Both the position numbers and the translations under genes were made by a program. Of a stretch of DNA of 9,768 nucleotides, positions 1 through 5,152 are shown in pieces (the first letter of the stretch is position 1; each line of letters starts with the position of its first letter). This DNA is from Alphaproteobacteria bacterium (GTDB lineage: Bacteria; Pseudomonadota; Alphaproteobacteria; Rickettsiales; SXRF01): positions 1 to 9,768 of the forward strand of contig JAGVKI010000332.1 in the NCBI GenBank assembly GCA_020050695.1, read 5' to 3'. The notes beneath the pieces were generated by a model. It did not search any database. It was not told the DNA's origin and saw nothing but the letters and a program-made list of their open reading frames with translations.

Positions 1-29
1 CGATGGACGAACTGGTGGAAATGCATTGA
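1..29 (+). CDS. 3' end of an upstream gene (partial)
   Basis: The frame beginning at base 3 is open from the window edge and ends with TGA at 27-29; the last eight residues would be MDELVEMH. The stop lies two bases before the ATG of the following lipoprotein gene (TGATTATG), a spacing typical of genes in one operon. Too little is present to name a product, and an open frame this short could be chance. The tight junction with the next gene is the main reason for listing it. Confidence 0.4.
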
Positions 30-31
30 TT

Positions 32-577
32 ATGAAAAAACACGCAGAACTTACCATTCTCTTACTCACTCTGACAGCCTGTGACCCTGTGCCGCTGGCT
101 ACCCAGCAAATGATGCCAAGCCCCGTAGTCTTTGAGCAGATAGAACACAGCGATGTGTTTAAAGGCGCGATCATGGTGGAAAAGGTAAGCTATGATGATG
201 CTGAAAATCCGCGCATGGGGAAGCTTTATGACGGCGCGGCGGATTCGCTCGGCATGGCGCTCATGCAGGCAGGTTATCTGGCTGCCGATGAGGCTTCGGC
301 GAAATACAGCCTTTATGCCTCGGTGAAGGATGTGCAGTTTCCGCGCTGCGTATGGGCAACCTGTGAAACGGGTTCAGCCATTGAGTATACCCTGACCGAT
401 ATTAAACGTGGTAAAGTGGTCTATCAGGAGTTGCTGGTGGTGCCGTACACCATGGAATATCCGCTGCTTAGCGATAACCCTGAAATACCGCGTGCCGCAC
501 TTGGCGGTGCACTTGGACAAAACTATGCGCATCTGCTACATGTACTTAGCAGAAAAAAACCAAACGATTTCAAATAA
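32..577 (+). CDS. Putative lipoprotein of unknown function
   Basis: This 181-aa protein begins with a lipoprotein signal peptide: MKK, a hydrophobic stretch (residues 7-16) and the lipobox LTAC with Cys17 as the lipidated residue. Asp follows at +2; in enterobacteria Asp at +2 favours retention in the inner membrane, but the rule may not hold in this lineage. The mature part is soluble-looking and mixed alpha/beta, with two close cysteines (Cys106, Cys111) that could form a disulfide in the periplasm. I do not recognise a family. ATG at 32 is chosen over the in-frame TTG at 26 because it gives a normal signal peptide and leaves a purine-rich GGTGGAA upstream. The next lipoprotein starts 10 bases after the stop, so the two are probably co-transcribed and may act in the same envelope process. 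Confidence 0.85.
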   Translation: MKKHAELTILLLTLTACDPVPLATQQMMPSPVVFEQIEHSDVFKGAIMVEKVSYDDAENPRMGKLYDGAADSLGMALMQAGYLAADEASAKYSLYASVKDVQFPRCVWATCETGSAIEYTLTDIKRGKVVYQELLVVPYTMEYPLLSDNPEIPRAALGGALGQNYAHLLHVLSRKKPNDFK

Positions 578-587
578 GGGAAACGAC

Positions 588-1100
588 ATGAAAAAATCCA
601 TCGCAGCAGCATTGCTTCTTGCTACCTGCCTTAGCGCATGTGCCAAAAGCCCTGACCAGAACCGTTATAATTATAACGAAGTAGGGCAGTCGGTGGTGGC
701 GGAATTTGCGACCGTTGTTACCGTAAAAGAGGTCGATATTACAGGCCGCAATACTGGTGCGGGTGCGCTTGCTGGCGCAGCTGCGGGTGCGGGCGGTGGT
801 TCCTATATGGGTAATGGCAGCGGTTCGGCATGGGCGGCTGCAGGCGGCGCGATTGCAGGCGCGGCGATTGGCATGGCGGCAGAGCAGGCGCTGGCCGATC
901 ATAAGGGCTATGAATATATTGTGGTTACTGAAGATAAAAAGACCAAGACCATCGTGCAGAACCAGTCGCCGACCGACCGTGTGTTCAACGCTGGCGAGCG
1001 TGTGCTGCTTCAGACCAAGGGCACATACCAGCGCCTGCTTCCTACCGATAACCTGCCTGATACAGTTAAGAAACCAAAAGGCTTTAATATTGTAGATTAG
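588..1100 (+). CDS. Glycine-zipper outer-membrane lipoprotein, SlyB/17 kDa antigen type
   Basis: This 170-aa protein has a signal peptide ending in the lipobox LSAC (lipidated Cys18), then a short polar linker and a segment at about residues 33-53 (SVVAEFATVVTVKEVDI). A long Gly/Ala-rich glycine zipper follows at about 57-98, with repeated GAGALAGAAAG- and GGAIAGAAIG-type spacing. A small beta-rich tail (about 107-150) contains EYIVVTEDKK and a GERVLL turn. This order matches the SlyB/Pcp/17 kDa surface-antigen lipoproteins, which sit in the outer membrane and support envelope integrity. The closeness to that family is judged by eye, so no symbol is assigned. A Shine-Dalgarno AAGGG (576-580) overlaps the stop of the preceding gene and sits 7 bases before the ATG, suggesting coupling. 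Confidence 0.88.
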   Translation: MKKSIAAALLLATCLSACAKSPDQNRYNYNEVGQSVVAEFATVVTVKEVDITGRNTGAGALAGAAAGAGGGSYMGNGSGSAWAAAGGAIAGAAIGMAAEQALADHKGYEYIVVTEDKKTKTIVQNQSPTDRVFNAGERVLLQTKGTYQRLLPTDNLPDTVKKPKGFNIVD

Positions 1101-1172
1101 TAATATTGTCTGGGCAATATTGGCACAGTAATTGCTATTTCTCTGGTGGTTCTATGACCTCCGGGAATTGCT

Positions 1173-1835
1173 ATGAAAATTGCACCAGTTAATGCTGACG
1201 TAAACAAGCAAGTACAGGCCAACGCGAATATCCTTTCTTCCATAGGGAAAACGCCTGACTTCGCAAAGTATTTACGCAACGGGAATGAAAATGCGGCACT
1301 GGCGGTAAATGCTCCGGCGGACATGGAACCGCCAGCCATTGATGAAATGGCGCGCCAGATGTGGGGCACCGCCTATGATCCTGCGACACGCTCGGTAAAG
1401 CTTGATGCATTGGCGTCGAACACCCAATCGACAACCGATGCATTCGCCCGCAAGCTAGGCGGACTGTTGCGCGCCCAGGGCATTGATACCAATAGCGAGA
1501 TCACGCTTACCACAGGATATAACGGCGCTATCAGCGTAGTTGGCGAGCATCCCCAGAAACAAGGCATTGAGGCTCTGTTCTTTGCCAACCCGGCACTGGG
1601 GGATGAATACCGCAAAATAAGCAGCGATAATGACATGGTCGCCATGGGCAAATTGACCAGTGAATATTCCAAACGCTGGTCGGCGGCGGCAAATGACAGC
1701 CAGCGCCAGGGCGTATTTAATTATTTTGCCGGTTTGTTCGATCAGGCCAAGCGTCTTGGCGGACAGATGACGCTGGACAAGGATATGCTTTCCTCAGCTT
1801 CCCTGCGCTACAGCAATAGTATGGTGCGTGCATAA
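1173..1835 (+). CDS. Hypothetical soluble protein (220 aa)
   Basis: I do not recognise this 220-aa protein. It has no signal peptide, lipobox or membrane segment, so it is probably cytoplasmic. The N-terminal 90 residues are polar and Asn/Ala-rich and look flexible; residues 84-104 (TQSTTDAFARKLGGLLRAQG) and about 150-195 read as amphipathic helices. A short beta-like element with Gly turns lies between them (109-125), followed by HPQKQGIEALFFANPALGDEYRK at about 126-148. ATG at 1173 is preceded by a modest purine stretch (GGGA, 1163-1166). It follows the lipoprotein gene by 72 bases on the same strand, so co-transcription is possible. Codon use is like its neighbours and the frame is clean throughout, supporting a real gene. 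Confidence 0.78.
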   Translation: MKIAPVNADVNKQVQANANILSSIGKTPDFAKYLRNGNENAALAVNAPADMEPPAIDEMARQMWGTAYDPATRSVKLDALASNTQSTTDAFARKLGGLLRAQGIDTNSEITLTTGYNGAISVVGEHPQKQGIEALFFANPALGDEYRKISSDNDMVAMGKLTSEYSKRWSAAANDSQRQGVFNYFAGLFDQAKRLGGQMTLDKDMLSSASLRYSNSMVRA

Positions 1836-1879
1836 GAGCGGATTTCCTAGGTTTTCTGCGTGGTAATTTGTTGTAAGGG

Positions 1880-1919
1880 CTGGATTTCCTCTGGAAATAT
1901 CCAGGTGGGGTTGTTTTAT
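1880..1919 (+). terminator. Candidate intrinsic terminator
   Basis: CTGGAT (1880-1885) pairs with ATCCAG (1899-1904), and TTCC (1886-1889) pairs with GGAA (1893-1896) around a 3-base loop, with a two-base bulge on the right arm. The T-rich stretch GTTGTTTTATT follows after a GTGGG spacer. It sits 45 bases after the hypothetical gene ending at 1835. The gap between stem and T-run and the bulge make it an imperfect terminator. Confidence 0.4.
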
Positions 1920-1938
1920 TGCGGGATTGATGTATAGT
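1911..1938 (+). promoter_or_regulatory. Candidate sigma-70-like promoter
   Basis: TATAGT at 1933-1938 (5 of 6 to TATAAT) lies 16 bases after TTGTTT at 1911-1916 (3 of 6 to TTGACA). It precedes the gene at 1979 and follows the candidate terminator hairpin, which is where a new transcription unit should begin. The -35 match is poor, so this is tentative. Confidence 0.3.
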
Positions 1939-1978
1939 TAATAAGTGATTAATGAAAAATCAGGAGGATAGCGTCACA

Positions 1979-2740
1979 ATGGACGCCATTGCCACCAATA
2001 CAGCAACGGATGCAAACAAGGCGGCGCCTTCTGGCCAGCCCGTATCCGCTCAGCTGCGTGGCGAAACCATCGGGTATGCCGTTCAAAGCATTGGCTATAA
2101 CCTGGCGGGTAATTTAATTGAACCCTATATCAGTTACCGGATACAGCAGCATTATTCTGGTCGCCACCCAAGTGCACATGGCGGGGGTAATTATTCCCAG
2201 AACGTCGCGGGTGAGTTCATCGGTGATTTTGCAGGTGGTGCAGCCCTGATTGCTGCTGAAACATGTATTCCAACGCAGCTGCATGATTTCACACGTAAGG
2301 CTCGCGGATGGTTAGATCCGTTTTATGATAAAATTGCCCGTAATTTCCTGGTGCATGACTGCACGGATAAGGAATATGAGCAGAAGGTAAATAGCTGGAA
2401 AGTGTTTCAGGAGCGCAACATGGTGCGCTCAGGCCTCATTGCTACTGTAGGGATTGCTGCAAACGTGGCAACGCAGAAATGGCTACTGAGTAATCCATCG
2501 CCTACTGGCGTGATATTGGGCGGCAAGCTTGCCAGCACCGCTGTAACCATGGCCCTTGGGCTTGGAGCGCGTTTTGCCTTTCCTAAGCAGATGAACAGCA
2601 TGGATCAATGGATGGGGAAGGTTATCACCCCCATGATTGAAGAAAAAGAGGCGGATTCCCAGAATAAACCTGCTGTCAGCCATGTTGAGAAACTGGCTAA
2701 AAAAGAAAAAAGCACGCAGCTGGAAGTAACCTCACGCTAG
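1979..2740 (+). CDS. Hypothetical protein with hydrophobic Gly-rich segments (253 aa)
   Basis: I do not recognise this protein. The ATG at 1979 is preferred to the in-frame ATG at 1952 because a perfect AGGAGG (1962-1967) lies between them, 11 bases before 1979, and nothing comparable precedes 1952. The N-terminal 28 residues are polar. Weak hydrophobic, Gly-rich stretches lie near 31-48 and 78-94, and stronger ones at 150-168 (LIATVGIAANVA) and 177-200 (GVILGGKLASTAVTMALGLG); these could be membrane-inserted or membrane-associated helices. A conserved-looking central part has LHDFTRKARGWLDPFYDKIA (101-120) and the charged helix 131-148. The C-terminal 35 residues are Lys/Glu-rich and probably disordered. 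No signal peptide is visible. Its TAG overlaps the stop of the convergent membrane-protein gene. Confidence 0.8.
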   Translation: MDAIATNTATDANKAAPSGQPVSAQLRGETIGYAVQSIGYNLAGNLIEPYISYRIQQHYSGRHPSAHGGGNYSQNVAGEFIGDFAGGAALIAAETCIPTQLHDFTRKARGWLDPFYDKIARNFLVHDCTDKEYEQKVNSWKVFQERNMVRSGLIATVGIAANVATQKWLLSNPSPTGVILGGKLASTAVTMALGLGARFAFPKQMNSMDQWMGKVITPMIEEKEADSQNKPAVSHVEKLAKKEKSTQLEVTSR

Positions 2741-4125
2741 TTTCTTTGTTTCTTAAAGCTGCCCGGCAGCTGTATCAGCATTGCGATGCACAGCACCAGA
2801 TTAGGAAATACAAACGGATAGAAATAGCGCTGCTGCCGGTCTGGCGCACCCATTATAATAGGTGCCATGTATAAAAGGGTGATATAGAGCAGTGCTAATA
2901 TTTGCGGCTGCCGCGCCGCAAAGGCAGGTGATTTCATGGCCAGCCATATCGCCAGCAACAGATTTACCAGCAACAGATATACCGGGCGGCTGAATCCTAT
3001 CCACTCAAATTCCTTATTCGCGGCCTGGAAGAAATTACGAATTGCGTTCCTTTCCATCGTAATGCCAATATCTTTTTTGAAATTCTTTCTGCTGTCATAG
3101 CGGCCTATGCACTCATCGACCAGTGGGGCGGTCACACCAGAGAATGCCCCCATGATAGGCAGATTGGAATGGAACCATTCAACCGGCGATTCGATAAACG
3201 ACATCAGGTAGGTATTGCGTATCTCGCTTTGCATTTCCACAGAGAGGGTGATTGCCGCTCCATTGGCGGAGCTGTAATATTGATGGCACCATATGCCCCT
3301 TAAGTAACATTCCGGATCCAGCTGCTCTGTCTGTGGCTTGCTGATTTTAGAGAGAATGGATTGTACGGATTCGCTATGATAGCTGTGGTTCTGTATCCAT
3401 AAACGCAGTGCAACGCCCTGGTTGGATGAGGTGGAGAAAAAGGCGGTTTTGTTCAGGTGATGGTTAATAGCTGCGGGAGTTATCATAACAACAGCAGTGA
3501 TTACTGCGGTTATGGTTTTCCTGAAATAGGGCTTTGGCAGTAATGGCCAGATAAACAGTGGCGCTGTTAGAAAAAGGCTCAGAGCGGCGTTGTTGCGCAG
3601 CAGTTGTATCAGGATCATCGCGCAGCATGCGCCTATAAGTGGCTTATAACTATGCGCTGTCTTCTGCCCGCTGCTGTACTGCCAGTATAACGCAATAAGG
3701 TATAGATAAAATACGGCAAGCATTACGTCAGACGCGTGCAGTACAGAAATGTTCAGCACATTCGGAAGCAGGCAGATTGTGGCATATAATATTGCAAGCC
3801 TCCTGCCGCCCTCAGGAAAAAAGCACGACGCCATCAGGTAGATCGAAAAAAACACCAGAAATGCCTGACACCAGATATAGAGTCCTGCGCCGTGGCTAAT
3901 GGCATAAAATGGTACTCTAAGAACGGTGTTGAAAATAGGCCAATGGGTAGAAATTTTAAGATCCGTCAGCTTGTCTGGCCAGCCGGTATCTACAATTTTT
4001 TCAGCCCATATCCATTGGTGGGTTGAATCATAATAGAGCCACCCCGGATATAATAAAAAAGCCATAATGCTGGCAAGCAGCGCTGATGACAGTAGATATA
4101 TCTGTAGTTGAGTAAGTGAGCGCAT
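2737..4125 (-). CDS. Multi-pass membrane protein, probable GT-C type glycosyltransferase
   Basis: This 462-aa integral membrane protein has about nine or ten hydrophobic segments: near residues 8-28, 80-103, 108-128, 133-150, 163-178, 181-197, 204-221, 380-397, 408-425 and 435-453. A large polar loop lies at about 222-378. Features shared with GT-C-fold, lipid-linked-sugar glycosyltransferases are an acidic residue just after the first membrane segment (PGWLYYDSTHQ, Asp33), an acidic residue in a later loop (Asp133) and a C-terminal RYFYP motif (433-437) before the last segment. These enzymes transfer sugars from polyprenyl-phosphate donors on the outer face of the inner membrane. The family is inferred from this layout, not from a close match, so the substrate is unknown. 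An uncharacterised large membrane-protein family of similar build is the alternative. AGGTGA lies 10-11 bases upstream of the start ATG. Confidence 0.82.
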   Translation of the reverse strand: MRSLTQLQIYLLSSALLASIMAFLLYPGWLYYDSTHQWIWAEKIVDTGWPDKLTDLKISTHWPIFNTVLRVPFYAISHGAGLYIWCQAFLVFFSIYLMASCFFPEGGRRLAILYATICLLPNVLNISVLHASDVMLAVFYLYLIALYWQYSSGQKTAHSYKPLIGACCAMILIQLLRNNAALSLFLTAPLFIWPLLPKPYFRKTITAVITAVVMITPAAINHHLNKTAFFSTSSNQGVALRLWIQNHSYHSESVQSILSKISKPQTEQLDPECYLRGIWCHQYYSSANGAAITLSVEMQSEIRNTYLMSFIESPVEWFHSNLPIMGAFSGVTAPLVDECIGRYDSRKNFKKDIGITMERNAIRNFFQAANKEFEWIGFSRPVYLLLVNLLLAIWLAMKSPAFAARQPQILALLYITLLYMAPIIMGAPDRQQRYFYPFVFPNLVLCIAMLIQLPGSFKKQRN

Positions 4126-4211
4126 ATATATGATTTCACCTAGTAGCGAGTGCAGTTCATATACCCTAGTAACATGCGGAATTTATTTTGTATAGTGGTG
4201 GTAACGCAGGC

Positions 4212-4246
4212 AAAAAAAGGGAGAGGCTCCGCCTCATCCCTTTTTT
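4212..4246. terminator. Bidirectional intrinsic terminator
   Basis: Read on the + strand: AAAAAAA, then GGGA and GAGGC (4219-4227), loop TCC (4228-4230), then GCCTC (4231-4235), a one-base A bulge, TCCC (4237-4240) and TTTTTT (4241-4246). The GC stem is flanked by an A-run on one side and a T-run on the other, so it works in both directions. On the - strand it lies 40 bases past the stop of the 128-aa membrane-protein gene and would terminate that transcript. It would also block + strand read-through towards the regulator. Confidence 0.9.
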
Positions 4247-4285
4247 CTGTCCGATCCTCGAACTATTCTCTCGGGCACGGTGCCG

Positions 4286-4672
4286 TTACCCGTTGCGAAC
4301 CTTTGCGAGTATCATGTCGATGACCAGCATGCCGATGTACAGCAGGCCGGGAACCATCATGATCTCGATGGCTCGCAGCCATCCCCACAGTGAAGCGGGG
4401 GACTTGAGCCAGTTGAAGGCGACGGTTGCGTATCCTTCTTCCGGGGTCGGCATGAAGGACGACACGTCCGTCGTCTTGCTTTCATCGCGGCGCTTGTCCC
4501 CGGCGGATTTCTCCGTGGTCGGGGCCGTCGCCTTGATGAGTTCGGACGACTTCGACCGTGCAGCCGCTCCGTCCTTCTCGATTTCCGCACCGATGAAGGC
4601 GATGGGAAGTGAGACGAAGAAGAGCGCGCAGGCCAGCAGGTAGACCTTCGAGGAAGCTGTTGCAAGCTTCAT
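4286..4672 (-). CDS. Small two-helix membrane protein in a compositionally distinct cassette
   Basis: The 128-aa product has an N-terminal hydrophobic helix (about 10-28, YLLACALFFVSLPIAFIG), a charged, Lys/Asp/Ser/Thr-rich middle (30-75) that is probably disordered, and a second helix at about 102-124 (IEIMMVPGLLYIGMLVIDMI) followed by a short basic tail. I recognise no family. The ATG at 4672 is chosen over the in-frame ATG at 4687 because GGAGG (4685-4681) then sits exactly 8 bases upstream; with the outer ATG the Shine-Dalgarno would fall inside the gene. Codons end overwhelmingly in G or C (GAC, GTC, ATC, AAG), unlike the mixed codon use of the genes around it. With its own strong Shine-Dalgarno, leader inverted repeat and terminator it looks like a self-contained single-gene cassette, possibly acquired by transfer. 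Confidence 0.82.
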   Translation of the reverse strand: MKLATASSKVYLLACALFFVSLPIAFIGAEIEKDGAAARSKSSELIKATAPTTEKSAGDKRRDESKTTDVSSFMPTPEEGYATVAFNWLKSPASLWGWLRAIEIMMVPGLLYIGMLVIDMILAKVRNG

Positions 4673-4687
4673 GGAAGAATCCTCCAT

Positions 4688-4711
4688 TTCTCACAGACTA
4701 CGTGGTGAGAA
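4688..4711 (-). repeat. Inverted repeat in the 5' leader of the two-helix protein gene
   Basis: TTCTCAC (4688-4694) and GTGAGAA (4705-4711) are perfect 7-base arms around a 10-base spacer. On the - strand the repeat ends only two bases before the GGAGG ribosome-binding site. It could be an operator or an RNA hairpin affecting translation. There is no direct evidence for either role. Confidence 0.45.
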
Positions 4712-4843
4712 GGCACGCCCAATAGTAAAGAGCAGGAACATCCCGCTACAATACCTTGAGTATACTGTCCTAAGGGAGCAGTAGTTATGAAGGAATTTTA
4801 ACGTTTTTCAGGGGGATAAGCAAATAAATAGATTAACCAATTG

Positions 4844-4862
4844 ATTTTGTTGAAAACAAAAT
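4844..4862 (-). other. AT-rich hairpin downstream of the 50-aa gene
   Basis: ATTTTGTT (4844-4851) and AACAAAAT (4855-4862) are perfect 8-base arms with a 3-base GAA loop. It lies 28 bases past the stop of the small gene on the - strand. The stem is AT-rich and no T-run follows on that strand, so it is a poor classical terminator but could mark or protect the 3' end of the transcript. Confidence 0.35.
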
Positions 4863-4890
4863 GTCAGTTATATCCAGAACTCGTCCGGGC

Positions 4891-5043
4891 CTATGCGTAC
4901 CAGGTTTCCAGGCGCTTTTCCTGTGGAAGGCCGCTGGTAATGGCGTATTCCTGGTCGCGCTTGAGGTAATAGATAAAGGGGCCACCCATGACCAACGCCA
5001 TCGAAAGCACAAGCAGGGGCATACCAAATGCAATAATTACCAT
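4891..5043 (-). CDS. Small single-span membrane protein (50 aa)
   Basis: The open frame encodes 50 residues: MVIIAFGMPLLVLSMALV, then MGGPFIYYLKRD, then a polar tail ending in LETWYA. Residues 2-26 form one strongly hydrophobic helix, followed by a positively charged KR pair (29-30) and a soluble tail of about 20 residues, which by the positive-inside rule faces the cytoplasm. A perfect AAGGAG (5056-5051) lies 7 bases before the ATG, strong evidence that this short frame is translated. The gene is divergent from the Crp/Fnr regulator, with an FNR-type box 58 bases upstream of its start, so it is probably induced or repressed with oxygen, NO or redox state. Size and topology recall small subunits of terminal oxidases (CcoQ, CcoS, CydX), but the sequence matches none of them, and no oxidase gene is in view. 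Confidence 0.75.
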   Translation of the reverse strand: MVIIAFGMPLLVLSMALVMGGPFIYYLKRDQEYAITSGLPQEKRLETWYA

Positions 5044-5066
5044 ACTGATTCTCCTTAATTAATTAC

Positions 5067-5078
5067 AGTATAAGTAAA
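5067..5078 (-). promoter_or_regulatory. Candidate -10 elements for the 50-aa gene
   Basis: On the - strand, TTTACT (5078-5073, 4 of 6 to TATAAT) would place transcription start near 5066 and the centre of the FNR-type box at -41.5, the classic class II activation position. The stronger-looking TATACT (5072-5067, 5 of 6) would put the box at -47.5. The first fits FNR-type activation better; which is used cannot be decided from sequence. Confidence 0.35.
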
Positions 5079-5097
5079 GCAGGGTGCTGTAGAATTT

Positions 5098-5117
5098 GAT
5101 TTGATCGCAATCAAATC
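5098..5117. promoter_or_regulatory. FNR/Anr/FixK-type operator
   Basis: TTGATCGCAATCAA at 5101-5114 is a perfect TTGAT-N4-ATCAA box, the consensus site of FNR, Anr, DNR and FixK regulators. The dyad extends to 8 bases per arm (GATTTGAT, 5098-5105; ATCAAATC, 5110-5117) around CGCA. It is the only such box I see in the window. It lies between the 50-aa membrane-protein gene and the regulator gene, so it can act on both, and the regulator next to it has the matching recognition-helix residues. Confidence 0.85.
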
Positions 5118-5128
5118 GCCATTAGAAT
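5101..5128 (+). promoter_or_regulatory. Candidate promoter of the Crp/Fnr regulator gene
   Basis: TTGATC (5101-5106, 4 of 6 to TTGACA) and TAGAAT (5123-5128, 5 of 6 to TATAAT) are 16 bases apart. The -35 would lie within the FNR-type box, so a bound regulator would block RNA polymerase: a plausible negative-autoregulation arrangement. A competing -10, TATGAT (5135-5140), would put the start almost at the ATG and the box near -39.5. Confidence 0.35.
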
Positions 5129-5152
5129 TATGGATATGATGATGAGACCCCT

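Noticed and set aside
26..34. TTG at 26 as start of the first lipoprotein
   Set aside because: It adds only two residues and the ATG at 32 begins a normal lipoprotein signal peptide.
1102..1121. AATATTG/CAATATT inverted repeat after the glycine-zipper lipoprotein
   Set aside because: The 7-base stem is AT-rich and is not followed by a T-run, so a terminator call is not supported.
1952..1978. Upstream ATG at 1952 for the 253-aa protein
   Set aside because: No ribosome-binding site precedes it, while a perfect AGGAGG lies 11 bases before the in-frame ATG at 1979.
4139..4171. Direct repeat CCTAGTA at 4139-4145 and 4165-4171 upstream of the glycosyltransferase gene
   Set aside because: Seven bases repeated twice in a short AT-rich leader can occur by chance and no third copy or dyad supports an operator.
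4188..4643. Long + strand open frame opposite the two-helix protein gene
   Set aside because: It lies antisense to a gene with a better start and ribosome-binding site, runs through the terminator hairpin, and its product is a low-quality Ser/Arg-rich sequence; a by-product of high GC3 on the other strand.
4673..4687. ATG at 4687 (- strand) for the two-helix protein
   Set aside because: The GGAGG overlaps this codon and is ideally spaced (8 bases) for the ATG at 4672 instead.
4754..4775. CCTT...AAGG with an internal AGTATACT palindrome
   Set aside because: The two dyads have different centres, so they do not form one symmetrical site.
4786..4800. Tiny + strand frame MKEF after an AGGGAG
   Set aside because: Four codons with no downstream gene on that strand within a plausible leader distance; no support for an attenuator.
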